DNA of 64,000 nucleotides from Dyadobacter sp. 50-39. Its GTDB lineage: Bacteria > Bacteroidota > Bacteroidia > Cytophagales > Spirosomataceae. The notes below the pieces were generated by a model. The model was given only the letters and a program-made list of their open reading frames with translations. It was not told the DNA's origin and ran no database searches. The position numbers and the translations under genes are program-made. The stretch covers positions 62,001-126,000 of the forward strand of contig MKSR01000046.1 in assembly GCA_001898145.1 (NCBI GenBank). The letters are read 5' to 3'. This document shows, in pieces, positions 54,404 through 63,259 of the stretch; position 1 is the stretch's first letter, and every line of letters starts with the position of its first letter.

Positions 54404-55645
54404 CTACTTCGCTTCGGCCCGGTAGTACAGGGTGGATGTGTTCTCCGGCCTCAGAATACTTTTCGCGGCGTTGCTAATATCATCGGTAGTTAACGCCCTG
54501 ATAATGTCGGCATCGGCATTGGCCCAGTCTACATTGCCTGCGTTGGCGGCAAATGCGAGGTTCATTGCGCGATTGAGCAGTTCTACTTCTGAGAATGCGA
54601 GCGACGCCTCGGATTGGTTCTTCACCTTGGTAACTTCCTCTTCCGTAGCACCATTTTCGACGATTTCCTGCAAAATTTCCGTCACTGCCGCGTCCGCTTC
54701 TTCCAGTGTGACACCGGGATTCAGATTTCCTTTAACCATCAGCAAACCCGGGTCGAGCGAAGAAATAATGCTGCCGCTGATACTATTGAACAATGCGCGT
54801 TCTTTGAGGAGTTTTTGGTATAAGCGCGAAGACTTACCTCTTCCCAAAATATCACTCAGCAAATCGCCGGCATAAAAGCCTGCATCGTACCTGCCGGGCA
54901 TATGAAAGACCTTGATCAGCGAGTTGAGCGGGACATTGGCGGAAGTTTCGAGAAACCGGGCTTCGGTTTGTACCGGCTCCTCGGGAAGATTGCGCACATA
55001 CGCCGGTCCTGCCGGAATGCCCCCAAACCATTTTTCGGCCAGCTGCTGCACTTTTTCAAATGATACTGCCCCCGCCACCACCATTACCGCATTGTTGGGG
55101 CGGTAGAAACGGAAAAAGAAATCCTGGACATCGTCCATCGTGGCGCGTTCGATGTGGCCGATGTCCTTGCCGATCGTTGCCCAACGGTAGGGATGTTCTT
55201 TGTATGCCAATGGTCTCAATTTCAACCACATGTCTCCGTACGGCTGGTTGAGGTACCGCTGTTTGAACTCTTCTATCACGACTTTCCGCTGCACTTCAAG
55301 TACATTGGGGTCGAACGACAGGCTCAGCATCCGGTCGGATTCCAGCCAGAAAGCCGTTTCCACATTGTCGGCTGGCAAAGTAATGTAATAATTGGTAATG
55401 TCCGGGGAGGTAAAAGCATTGTTTTCGCCACCCACATTCTGCACCGGGATATCGTAGCTGGGAATGTTTTGAGAGCCGCCAAACATCAAATGCTCGAACA
55501 AATGCGCGAAGCCGGTGCGTTCTTCATCTTCGTCACGGGAGCCTACATTGTAAAGGATATTAACCGCAGCCATGGGAGTGGAAAAGTCCTCGTGCACGAA
55601 TACCCGCAGGCCGTTTCCCAAAGTAAACTGCTTGTAGCGAATCAT
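54404..55645 (-). CDS. M16-family zinc peptidase (copy 2)
   Basis: A 413-residue M16 peptidase with HLFEH (HxxEH) in FAHLFEHLMFGGS and the third ligand Glu in RKVVIEEFKQR. It starts MIRYKQFTLGNGLRVFVHED, with no signal peptide. It faces the other M16 gene tail to tail. Both have full zinc motifs, unlike the common tandem pairs where one copy has lost the motif. The two are diverged paralogues rather than recent duplicates. Confidence 0.92.
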   Translation of the reverse strand: MIRYKQFTLGNGLRVFVHEDFSTPMAAVNILYNVGSRDEDEERTGFAHLFEHLMFGGSQNIPSYDIPVQNVGGENNAFTSPDITNYYITLPADNVETAFWLESDRMLSLSFDPNVLEVQRKVVIEEFKQRYLNQPYGDMWLKLRPLAYKEHPYRWATIGKDIGHIERATMDDVQDFFFRFYRPNNAVMVVAGAVSFEKVQQLAEKWFGGIPAGPAYVRNLPEEPVQTEARFLETSANVPLNSLIKVFHMPGRYDAGFYAGDLLSDILGRGKSSRLYQKLLKERALFNSISGSIISSLDPGLLMVKGNLNPGVTLEEADAAVTEILQEIVENGATEEEVTKVKNQSEASLAFSEVELLNRAMNLAFAANAGNVDWANADADIIRALTTDDISNAAKSILRPENTSTLYYRAEAK

Positions 55646-55784
55646 ATTTTATCAAAAAGGAAGTTGAATAGAGAGAATATGCCCAAAATAAAACCTGTGG
55701 CCGAAACCCGCGCATCCGATTATGGGTTATAAACAAAGCTACTGTTCAGCTGGGATACCACCAAACCAATTTGAGTTGAAAGCC

Positions 55785-56903
55785 ATGCAAATTACGCTTC
55801 GTTCCTTGTGCCTTTGGATTTTTCTTACCCTCTTCTCCTTCCAGGCCAAAGCCCAATTACTAAATGATCCGGTTTCTTTAAAACACGTTCAAAACAGCCT
55901 CGACAAGATTTACAATTACGAGTTCGACGAAGCGGTACCGATCATCGATCAGGTGGAAAAGAAGTATCCCAATCATCCGGTTTCCTATATTCTCGATTCG
56001 TTCATCCTGTTCTGGAAATACCTGCCGATTAAAGATAATCCTGCGAAATCGAAAGAATACATTCAAAAGCTCGACCAGTGCCTTGAAGCAATTAACAAGC
56101 GTTACGGAAAGAACAGTACGGATCCGGAAGCCGTGTTCTACACGATGGTGGCCAGGGGTTATATGGCCATGATGTACAACTACCGTGGCGAGATGATGTC
56201 CGCGGCAGGAGAGGGGAAAAAGGCCTATAATGCATTTGTGGAGGGTTTTAAGCTCATGCATAAGAATCCTGAGTTCTATTTCACCTCTGGGATGTATAAT
56301 TATTATGTAGAAGTGTACCCCGAAGAGCACCCGATTGTGAAGCCATTGCTGATGTTCTTTAAAAACGGGGACAAGGCTTTGGGCTTGAAACAGATAGACA
56401 ATGCCACCAAAGTGGGCACGATTACAAAAGCAGAATCCTGCTTTTACATTTCACACATTTACCTGAAATACGAAACGAAGCCGGAAAAGGCGGTCTTTTA
56501 CATGGAAAAGCTGGTCGATCTCTATCCGCGTAACCCGATTTACCTGATGAAAAACGTGGAAGCACAGCTGCTGTCGGGCAAATACGAGGAGGCATATGAA
56601 GGCTTGCAGCTGCTCCGTAAACAGAATACCGGTTTCTTTCCCGCCGCCTGGCGGACATTCCAGGGAATGCTGGAAGAAAAAGACCGTAAGAACGACGCCG
56701 CCGCTCAAAAGGAGTATCTGCTGGCGCTCAGAACGCCCCACGACGACCAATACACGAAAGAGTATCACGCATTCGCATATGCAGGCCTCGCGCGTATTGC
56801 TGCACGTGCCGGCAACAAGGCGAAGGCGCGGGAATACTACAAAAAATGCCTTGACAAGGCCGAGTACAGGTCGGTAGTACGGGAAGCCAAGGCATTCAAA
56901 TGA
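55785..56903 (+). CDS. Secreted TPR-like protein
   Basis: A 372-residue protein with a signal peptide (MQITLRSLCLWIFLTLFSFQ, cleavage near AKAQ) and helical TPR-like repeats (EAVFYTMVARGYMAMMYNYRGE, ARAGNKAKAREYYKKCLDKA). The ATG at 55785 is preferred because the upstream part of the frame has no signal character. Probably periplasmic, of unknown function. Convergent with an amidohydrolase gene, 18 bp apart. Confidence 0.75.
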   Translation: MQITLRSLCLWIFLTLFSFQAKAQLLNDPVSLKHVQNSLDKIYNYEFDEAVPIIDQVEKKYPNHPVSYILDSFILFWKYLPIKDNPAKSKEYIQKLDQCLEAINKRYGKNSTDPEAVFYTMVARGYMAMMYNYRGEMMSAAGEGKKAYNAFVEGFKLMHKNPEFYFTSGMYNYYVEVYPEEHPIVKPLLMFFKNGDKALGLKQIDNATKVGTITKAESCFYISHIYLKYETKPEKAVFYMEKLVDLYPRNPIYLMKNVEAQLLSGKYEEAYEGLQLLRKQNTGFFPAAWRTFQGMLEEKDRKNDAAAQKEYLLALRTPHDDQYTKEYHAFAYAGLARIAARAGNKAKAREYYKKCLDKAEYRSVVREAKAFK

Positions 56904-56921
56904 GTTAATCTGTTTGGGGAA

Positions 56922-58061
56922 TCAGTTCGGGAATTGGCTTTTATCGAGCCCGGGGATGATTTTCAGTGCATTTTTATAATACAGCTTTTTCAGAACTTCG
57001 TCGGACAACCCCATGCCGTACATGCGCCAGAAGGCGTGGTATTTTTTGTGGTAGGGGAAATATTCGTCTTCCGTTTCCAGTACCCTGAAATAGGTGGCAT
57101 ATTCGGAAGGTACCCAGCTATCTTTTCCAAACAGCACACGGTCCTGGTATTTATCAAAAAACTTCTTGGCCGTACGAGGCTGGCGGCCCAGCTCGGCAAT
57201 TACCGCGCCGATTTCGACATACATATTCGGGAAGACGATCATCAGGCTGTCCAGCTTTTTAAGGTTATTGGGGTACCAGCCCATATGCGCATTGATGAAT
57301 GTCGTTTTCGGGTTCATCTTGAAAATATGATGTTGCTCGGCAATGAGCGAATCGAATGGGACCGGGTCGTTAGGTCCGCGCTTGCGGCCGGGGTGTGTTT
57401 TCAGTTCCAGCCACCGCTCGTTGTAGCGGTCCATCGGGTCCCAGAACGACGGTACGTCGGCGGTGTGGATCAGTACGGGAATGCCGAGTTCGCCGCATTT
57501 CTGCCACACCGGCTGCAAGCGCGGATCGCTTACCGGTACACGATTGCCCTTGTCGTCCTTAATGCCGGCAAAACCGAGGCTTTTATATATTTTCAACCCT
57601 TTGGCGCCCATTTTCACGTCTTCTTCCAATTGCTTCACTGCTTTCGCCGACCACTCCTTATCCCCAAAGCCTTTGAATTGCAGGTTTGTAAACACTGCAA
57701 TGCGTTTCGGCTCGTTTTTGGCGACATTTTCCAGCGAGCCTTTTAATGTAGCCGTTCCTTCGGCCCAATCCTGCGACCACCCGCGACCACTGAGGTTCAC
57801 CATGATACCCATATTCAATGCATCCATTTCCTTTACCAATGCCTTCAAATCCTGGCTGGGCATTTGATACTGGTGGTTATGCACGTCGATAAATGGAAAC
57901 TTGGCCTTTTTCAATGGATGCTCCTCTACTTTCAGCGTGGAAATAGGGTCGTATTCTTCAAAACCGAGCGGTTGCTCGGTAAGCGGGGCTGATGATTGCT
58001 GGGCGCACGCACTGAATGTGACGCCAACGGAAAAAGAGAGGAACAGTACTACTTTTTTCAT
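56922..58061 (-). CDS. Exported amidohydrolase-family protein (possible lipoprotein)
   Basis: A 379-residue TIM-barrel metal-dependent hydrolase of the amidohydrolase-2 type. An N-terminal signal (MKKVVLFLSFSVGVTFSAC) ends in FSAC, a near-lipobox. Metal-site motifs: FIDVHNHQY, GLKIYKSLG (Lys), VLIHTADVP, INAHMGWYP and LFGKDSWV (Asp). Such enzymes decarboxylate or hydrolyse aromatic or lactone-type compounds; the substrate is unknown. Confidence 0.85.
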   Translation of the reverse strand: MKKVVLFLSFSVGVTFSACAQQSSAPLTEQPLGFEEYDPISTLKVEEHPLKKAKFPFIDVHNHQYQMPSQDLKALVKEMDALNMGIMVNLSGRGWSQDWAEGTATLKGSLENVAKNEPKRIAVFTNLQFKGFGDKEWSAKAVKQLEEDVKMGAKGLKIYKSLGFAGIKDDKGNRVPVSDPRLQPVWQKCGELGIPVLIHTADVPSFWDPMDRYNERWLELKTHPGRKRGPNDPVPFDSLIAEQHHIFKMNPKTTFINAHMGWYPNNLKKLDSLMIVFPNMYVEIGAVIAELGRQPRTAKKFFDKYQDRVLFGKDSWVPSEYATYFRVLETEDEYFPYHKKYHAFWRMYGMGLSDEVLKKLYYKNALKIIPGLDKSQFPN

Positions 58062-58089
58062 GCGGATCTATTTTAAACAGGAACGTTGG

Positions 58090-58593
58090 CTATGCATTAC
58101 CCGGTCGTGGGCCGGGCCTGTAAATCAATGCCACACAATGCGCGGCAATCCCCTCTTCCCTTCCTACAAACCCCAGATGCTCAGAGGTAGTGGCCTTGAT
58201 TGAAATAGCTTCTTCTGAAATACCGGTAACTTCGGCCAGGCAGGTTTTCATGGCCGGAATATGCGGGTTCAGTTTGGGATTCTGCAATACGATGGTCACA
58301 TCCATATTACCTACCTCATAACCCTTTTCACGGATCATTTCCAGTACTTTGGCCAGAAGGATCTTGCTGTCGACGCCCTTCCATTGCGGGTCTTTGTCGG
58401 AGAAGTGGTAGCCGATATTGCGCATATTGGCTGCGCCCAGAAGCGCATCGCACATCACATGACAAACTACATCGGCGTCGGAGTGCCCTTTGGCACCATG
58501 TGTGTGGGGGATCAAAATACCGCCGAGCCAAAAAGGCCGGCCTTCTACTAACTGGTGAACATCGTAGCCCTGGCCTACGCGGAATGGGAACAT
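58090..58593 (-). CDS. ispF: 2-C-methyl-D-erythritol 2,4-cyclodiphosphate synthase
   Basis: A 167-residue enzyme of the MEP isoprenoid pathway, converting CDP-ME2P to MEcPP. Metal and active-site motifs GYDVHQL, IPHTHGAKGHSDADVVCH, GYHFSD and TSEHLGFVGREEGIAAH are all present. The ATG at 58593 is used (MFPFRVGQGYDVH). It shares the minus strand with a small coiled-coil gene upstream, 24 bp away. Confidence 0.96.
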   Translation of the reverse strand: MFPFRVGQGYDVHQLVEGRPFWLGGILIPHTHGAKGHSDADVVCHVMCDALLGAANMRNIGYHFSDKDPQWKGVDSKILLAKVLEMIREKGYEVGNMDVTIVLQNPKLNPHIPAMKTCLAEVTGISEEAISIKATTSEHLGFVGREEGIAAHCVALIYRPGPRPGNA

Positions 58594-58617
58594 ATTAATA
58601 TTGAAATTGATAAACAC

Positions 58618-59016
58618 TTAGGATTGTGGGCTGTCTGGTAGGCCGCTGTCGCGTCGATTTTCAAGGTTGTCGAGGCGCTTGTCGATCTGATCAAATCTGG
58701 TGTCAGCTGCCTGAAAACGGTCAGTCATATAATCGAATAGTTTTACAAGGTCGTCTTTAGTGGCCATTCTTTCAAAGATTAACCTGTTGGTAAGAGAAAT
58801 GTTCCGCATGGTTTCTTCCACCATTGTTTGCCGGTCATTGAGGAGGAACATGTGTTTGGCGAGATCCCGCATGTTTTCTTCCAGTGAATCCATGCGGTCA
58901 ATCGTTTGAGATTGTCCCTTAAGAAGCTGTGCGAGTTCGGCGTCGACGCGGTCGAGGCGCATGAGAATTTCTGCCGTCATTTCTTCGAGGTTACTGATCC
59001 TTTCGCCGTCTTTCAT
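58618..59016 (-). CDS. Small coiled-coil protein of unknown function
   Basis: A 132-residue protein made of heptad-rich helices (NLEEMTAEILMRLDRVDAEL, QIDKRLDNLENRR), with no membrane or signal segment. Likely an oligomeric coiled coil. It precedes ispF on the same strand by 24 bp; a link is not evident. A TATATTTG element is directly upstream. Confidence 0.6.
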   Translation of the reverse strand: MKDGERISNLEEMTAEILMRLDRVDAELAQLLKGQSQTIDRMDSLEENMRDLAKHMFLLNDRQTMVEETMRNISLTNRLIFERMATKDDLVKLFDYMTDRFQAADTRFDQIDKRLDNLENRRDSGLPDSPQS

Positions 59017-59030
59017 AAACGATACGTTAA

Positions 59031-59038
59031 CAAATATA
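59031..59038 (-). promoter_or_regulatory. Candidate -7 element (TATATTTG) for the coiled-coil gene
   Basis: The minus strand reads TATATTTG 15 bases before the ATG at 59016, which would give a leader of only about 8-10 bases. No -33 TTG at ideal distance. Confidence 0.4.
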
Positions 59039-59142
59039 ACAATTCTTTCCTACCTGTACGGAGGAATGGGGCTTTGGTAACGCTTCTTCTGCACGCAATT
59101 TTCCTGCGGTAAAAAAAGTCATCAAAATCACAATTGTTGACA

Positions 59143-59173
59143 TTGCAGGGCAACTTTTTAACGGTTAGCTTTG
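59143..59173 (+). promoter_or_regulatory. Consensus promoter for dps
   Basis: TTG (59143-59145), 20-base spacer, TAGCTTTG (59166-59173): a full match to the Bacteroidota housekeeping form. The start would be near 59180, about 42 bases before the ATG. Confidence 0.75.
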
Positions 59174-59221
59174 GTTACGTATATGAATCAACACAGTCAA
59201 CCATATTTAATGTAGATACGC

Positions 59222-59692
59222 ATGAAAACCAACATCGGAATATCGGACGAGCATACCCAGGCGGTAGCCTACCAGTTGAACAAACTGCTGGCCAACGAGT
59301 TTGTACTTTATACCAAAACCCGTAATTACCACTGGAATATCGGCGGGATGAATTTCTTCGAGCTGCACAAGCTGTTTGAAGGGCAGTATGAGCAGTTGCA
59401 AGTGATCCTGGACGATATCGCAGAGCGTATCCGCGCAATCGGCCACTACTCGGAAGCTCGCCTTGCAGATATTCTCAAACTGACCGACCTGCTCGAACAG
59501 GAATATACTACCGAGCCGAAAACACAGCTGCAAAACCTGCTCGACGATCACGAGACGATCATTCGCCTGCTGCGTCCGCTGGTGAGCGAATTTGCCGACA
59601 CTTACAAAGATCTCGGGTCAAGCGACTACGTGACCGGACTTTTAAGAGAACATGAGAAAATGGCCTGGATGCTCCGTGCATTCCTGAAATAA
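59222..59692 (+). CDS. dps: Dps-family DNA-protecting ferritin-like protein
   Basis: A 156-residue ferritin-like protein. Dps cages store iron and consume hydrogen peroxide, protecting DNA in stationary phase. The inter-subunit ferroxidase site is in TRNYHWNIGGMNFFELHKLF (His) and EGQYEQLQVILDDIAERIRAIG (Asp, Glu). There is a full consensus promoter and a terminator. A sigma/anti-sigma pair lies just downstream on the other strand, though nothing shows it controls dps. Confidence 0.94.
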   Translation: MKTNIGISDEHTQAVAYQLNKLLANEFVLYTKTRNYHWNIGGMNFFELHKLFEGQYEQLQVILDDIAERIRAIGHYSEARLADILKLTDLLEQEYTTEPKTQLQNLLDDHETIIRLLRPLVSEFADTYKDLGSSDYVTGLLREHEKMAWMLRAFLK

Positions 59693-59710
59693 CCTGGCGC
59701 AAAACATAAA

Positions 59711-59743
59711 AAGCCGGTCGGATCGCAAGGTCCGCCGGCTTTC
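59711..59743 (+). terminator. Terminator after dps
   Basis: AAGCCGG-T-CGGA (59711-59722) pairs with TCCGCCGGCTT (59731-59741) with one bulged T; a short TTTC follows. Moderately strong. Confidence 0.65.
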
Positions 59744-59762
59744 GTGTGTACAGGTCGATATT

Positions 59763-60224
59763 TTACTTTTTGTTCAGTTGCATTTCGGTTTTAATCTTTT
59801 CAATTTCTTCCTGCTGCGCAAGCGATTTGAAATAGAAATACAAACCGGCGATCAGGAAAATTTTGGACAGAATGAAAACGGCGATGAATGCCGGCCGCCA
59901 CAACTTATGCACTTTCATGTGCGTGTCGTTCACCTCCACGTCGAGGTATTGTTTCGCCGCTGCCTTTTCTTCCGTATGATAGCTGCTACGGCCTTTTTTC
60001 TCGCGGATGCTTCGGAGCAGTATGATTTCCCTCACCGCTTCCGGCGGAGGGACCGAGCCTTGGGCAAAATAGCGCTTGATATCCTCTTCAAGGTCATTCA
60101 CATACATGGACATTTCGACGTCCGACAGCATCATTTCCGCAACGAGCTGCTGCTCGTCTTCGCTGGCGAGACCCATTAAATGGGATTCGAGAATACCGCT
60201 TTCGATAAATTCCTGCTTGCTCAA
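59763..60224 (-). CDS. Short anti-sigma-like membrane protein
   Basis: A 153-residue protein. The N-terminal 60 residues (KQEFIESGILESHLMGLASEDE) resemble the start of RskA-type anti-sigma factors in Bacteroidota. One membrane segment lies at about 113-132, followed by a short charged helix; there is no large extracytoplasmic domain. It starts 11 bp after the sigma-like gene, in the usual order sigma then anti-sigma. The role is inference from order and the N-terminal pattern. Confidence 0.65.
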   Translation of the reverse strand: MSKQEFIESGILESHLMGLASEDEQQLVAEMMLSDVEMSMYVNDLEEDIKRYFAQGSVPPPEAVREIILLRSIREKKGRSSYHTEEKAAAKQYLDVEVNDTHMKVHKLWRPAFIAVFILSKIFLIAGLYFYFKSLAQQEEIEKIKTEMQLNKK

Positions 60225-60235
60225 TGGGTTAAAAA

Positions 60236-60688
60236 TTATGCGTTGCGATATGATTTGAAAAACTCGTGGAAAGAACGAAGCACTTCGTTCTTCGATATGT
60301 TCAGCTTGCCTGCCACTTCTTCCGGCGTGAAACCCTGGCGGAATGCAAGATCAAAAATGCTTTCCGGTGACATATCCCCGCTGGCATAGTCGGGTCCTGC
60401 CGGGGCGAGGGCTGTCAGCCTGCGCTTGGCTTCCACCGCTTTGGCACGCGCCAGCTTGATAACGCATGCAGCGAAGGTGAAGGGGTAACTGTTACAAGAT
60501 TGCAATTGCGGAGAGGAGAATACGCTCACCAGCACTTCCTGCGCGAGATGTACCTGCGGCAGAATTTGCAAAATGATCCCGTATGCCATGGCTCCGTATT
60601 GATCATACACTTCAAGGGAGGTGAGCGTTTGGGGCATCGAAAGTGCGTGACCATCTACGCCATTGCCAGCTCGTTCTAATTCATTCAT
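60236..60688 (-). CDS. Divergent ECF-type sigma factor
   Basis: A 150-residue protein. Residues about 25-60 (YDQYGAMAYGIILQILPQVHLAQEVL) fit sigma region 2 of ECF factors, and residues about 108-148 (IFDLAFRQGFTPEEVAGKLNISKNEVLRSF) fit region 4 with its helix-turn-helix. It is short for an ECF factor (usually about 170-200), and the promoter-melting part of region 2 is poorly conserved. It is followed at once by the anti-sigma-like gene. It may be a degenerate or specialised regulator. Confidence 0.7.
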   Translation of the reverse strand: MNELERAGNGVDGHALSMPQTLTSLEVYDQYGAMAYGIILQILPQVHLAQEVLVSVFSSPQLQSCNSYPFTFAACVIKLARAKAVEAKRRLTALAPAGPDYASGDMSPESIFDLAFRQGFTPEEVAGKLNISKNEVLRSFHEFFKSYRNA

Positions 60689-60920
60689 ATACGCAATTAA
60701 GGACCGGGTATTGGTTCGGGTAAATCGGGAAGCTTTACTAACGTTGAATTTAAGGAAGTTTTAACCAAATAGTGTGGGGCACCGTGGGTAAATTTAATAG
60801 AATGCTCGCTAAAAAAGAGCGGCTGTTTGTAAAAAGTTTGAATTCCGGTTGTCAAAATATTTCAATTGCGACGCACTCGTTTCGTACGGATTTTCATTTT
60901 CAGGAAGGTTTTCCGATGGT

Positions 60921-60928
60921 TAACTTTG
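60921..60928 (+). promoter_or_regulatory. -7 element (TAACTTTG) just before the HAD gene start
   Basis: TAACTTTG ends 4 bases before the ATG at 60933. With the usual distance to the transcription start, the mRNA would be leaderless or have a leader of 1-2 bases. No TTG at ideal -33. Confidence 0.5.
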
Positions 60929-60932
60929 CAGG

Positions 60933-61589
60933 ATGAAAGAAAAATTAGCAGTCATTTTTGATATGGATGGCGTGATTGTCCATACCAATCCTTACCACTC
61001 CCGCGCATTCAGGGAGTTTTTTTCAAAACGAAACCTTTCTCCTACCGAAGAGGAATTTGCCCGGCATATGTATGGCAAAAGCAATAGCTACATCCTCAGC
61101 CATTTTTTGCAGCGGGTTATCGAAGGGGAAGAACTGTTGCAACTGGAAGAAGAAAAAGAAGGGCTTTTCCGCGAGCTGTATGCGCCATATGTAGAGCCCA
61201 TCGGCGGCATTGTCGGCTTCATGCATGATCTGACATCCAATGGAGCGCTTCTAGGTGTCGCTACCTCCGCACCACGTGCTAACCTGGACCTCATTCTGAG
61301 CAAGGTTCCCATTCAGGAAATGCTGGGTTCTATCCTGGCCAGCGAAGATGTGAAGAAGCACAAGCCCGATCCGGAAGTATATGTCTCCTCGGCTAAAAAC
61401 CTGGGTGTGGAGCCAGACCAATGCGTGGTATTTGAAGATTCGTTCTCGGGTGTTTCGGCTGCACGCAATGCGGGTATGCGTGTGGTAGGTGTGCTGAGCT
61501 CGCACACGCGGGAGGAATTACCGCCGTGCAACCTTTATGTAAACGATTACAGCGACCTTTCCTACGAAAAGATCGCTGCGCTCTTTTAA
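60933..61589 (+). CDS. HAD-superfamily phosphatase / beta-phosphoglucomutase-like
   Basis: A 218-residue HAD hydrolase with the nucleophile motif FDMDGVI (Asp10, Asp12), a helical cap (about 15-85), motif II ATSAPRAN, the KKHKPDPEVY Lys and the acidic VFEDSFSGVSAARNAG motif. It belongs to the beta-phosphoglucomutase-like/phosphatase subgroup. Sugar phosphates are the likely substrates but the mutase versus phosphatase role is uncertain. Convergent with the next gene (17 bp). Confidence 0.9.
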   Translation: MKEKLAVIFDMDGVIVHTNPYHSRAFREFFSKRNLSPTEEEFARHMYGKSNSYILSHFLQRVIEGEELLQLEEEKEGLFRELYAPYVEPIGGIVGFMHDLTSNGALLGVATSAPRANLDLILSKVPIQEMLGSILASEDVKKHKPDPEVYVSSAKNLGVEPDQCVVFEDSFSGVSAARNAGMRVVGVLSSHTREELPPCNLYVNDYSDLSYEKIAALF

Positions 61590-61606
61590 ATGCTGGTTTC
61601 TGCAAA

Positions 61607-63259
61607 TTACAAGGTAACGGGATCGCTGACTTTGACGTCGAATGCGCCGGTCAGCACCTTTTCATTTCTTTTGATTTGAAGGAAAATCCGGTACTGCCCG
61701 CCCTTCGGGAATGCATAGGGGAAAGAAATGCGCGTGCCGTGCTCCATGCCGGTCATACCACCTTCGGTGACATTGTACATGCCCATTTCTTTCATCAGGA
61801 ATATCTCCCGGTCCACGGTAGGCATCGCTTTCAGCTGGGCCAGGTGACGGTCGATACTATCCCGGAAAACGTCGGGTTTAGGCCACCGGGCTACGTGGGC
61901 AGTGTCGGAAATACGACTTTCGAAAGATTGCTCCGCGGCCATGGAATAGGAGCCGCTAGGGTGGAGGTGAATGTACACCGAGCCGTCGGAGCGCATAATG
62001 ACCGCGTGGCCCAACATGCCCAGGTAAGGTTCAGGGAAGCAAGGGCTGTTGTCGGGGTTAAAAATTTCGAAATTGAGCTGATAGGGCTTTCCTGCTTCCA
62101 GTGCCTTGTCGGGTTTGCCCTCCCAAATGGCATAGGAGCCATCCTTGAAGACGGTCTTCGTTCCCGGTTTTCCACAGATCACGACATTCTCGCCCATGGG
62201 GACTTTGCCGGGCGTATCGAGGGGATCGGTGATGATGTAAGTATCGTCTTCAGATAATGCTTTCGCAACATGCGCCGCTGGTTTGGCATTGATCACCAGC
62301 GTGTCGACAATCGTTTCCGCAAAGCCGGTGTATTGTACAATGTCTGAATAAACCAGGTACTTACCCGCAGGCAGATCGGGCAATGCGGCTTCAAATGTAA
62401 GGGTATCCTTGCGGTCGGGGTGCACGTGTGCGAATGCGTCGAGCCCCGGCGTGCGGACGAGGAAGGTATGCATGATTTTGCCATGATCGGGGACCAGCGT
62501 GCTCAGCATACTTCGTTTCATCCGGCGGTCCCAGTTCGTCGTGTCGATTTTCAATTGAAAAACCCGCTGCGAATCCGTGTCAATAACCGCCGTTTTTGCT
62601 TTCAGGGGCTTGTAAAGCCATTGTTTGTATTCGGCTGCCCAGCTATCCCACCAGCTGCTGCCTCCGTACAAGATCAGTGAGCAAATGACCGTGGCAATGC
62701 CCATATTGATCCATCTCTTTCGGTTCTGCGCCGGCGTCAGGTTTTGGCCCGGTTTCAACAACCCATCGCTCACACTTGCGCCGATGGTCGTGATCATGAG
62801 CAGGAAAAGCAGTAGCCCGACAATGCCAAGGCCGATGCCAAGGCCTTTCGGCATGTCGCGTTCTGCGGTGGAAACGGCAACAATGGGGATGATCAGCTCG
62901 GCGTCGCCCTGCATGCCCTCAATGCTGATTTGTGCACTGGACGAGCCGGGCTCCATGAGCCAGACTGCTCCCTGGAACTGACCTTTTTGTCCGGCTACCG
63001 GAGCCAGCGCGTCGGAAGTGGGTGCACCTTTGTCGCCGGAGTAAAAGTAAATGGGCCGGACGGACACCTTCCGGGCTTCTCCGTATTCAATATATACCGA
63101 AACCTGCGCCGTACCCGGAATTACATCCGGTGGTACAATGCTTACCAGGACCTTGTAGCCACCGGCCTGCGCCTGCATTTGCACGCCAGCGCTGCCCACG
63201 TGCGCATACGAGGCTGCACTAAGCAGCATGAACAGAATGAGGGAAAAACAGCTTTTCAT
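61607..63259 (-). CDS. Membrane-anchored protein of unknown function with His-rich motifs
   Basis: A 550-residue protein: signal peptide (1-19, before HVGSAGV), a beta-rich exposed domain (about 20-135), two membrane segments (about 140-165 and 187-205), and a large exposed part. The exposed part holds His-rich segments, FAHVHPDRKD (about residue 285) and YLGMLGHAVIMRSDGSVYIHLHPSGSYSM (two pieces, around 430-450), where the order of His recalls metal-binding beta domains. It overlaps the preceding membrane gene by 4 bp (ATGA). A copper- or heme-linked envelope role is a guess; I do not recognise a family. Confidence 0.6.
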   Translation of the reverse strand: MKSCFSLILFMLLSAASYAHVGSAGVQMQAQAGGYKVLVSIVPPDVIPGTAQVSVYIEYGEARKVSVRPIYFYSGDKGAPTSDALAPVAGQKGQFQGAVWLMEPGSSSAQISIEGMQGDAELIIPIVAVSTAERDMPKGLGIGLGIVGLLLFLLMITTIGASVSDGLLKPGQNLTPAQNRKRWINMGIATVICSLILYGGSSWWDSWAAEYKQWLYKPLKAKTAVIDTDSQRVFQLKIDTTNWDRRMKRSMLSTLVPDHGKIMHTFLVRTPGLDAFAHVHPDRKDTLTFEAALPDLPAGKYLVYSDIVQYTGFAETIVDTLVINAKPAAHVAKALSEDDTYIITDPLDTPGKVPMGENVVICGKPGTKTVFKDGSYAIWEGKPDKALEAGKPYQLNFEIFNPDNSPCFPEPYLGMLGHAVIMRSDGSVYIHLHPSGSYSMAAEQSFESRISDTAHVARWPKPDVFRDSIDRHLAQLKAMPTVDREIFLMKEMGMYNVTEGGMTGMEHGTRISFPYAFPKGGQYRIFLQIKRNEKVLTGAFDVKVSDPVTL

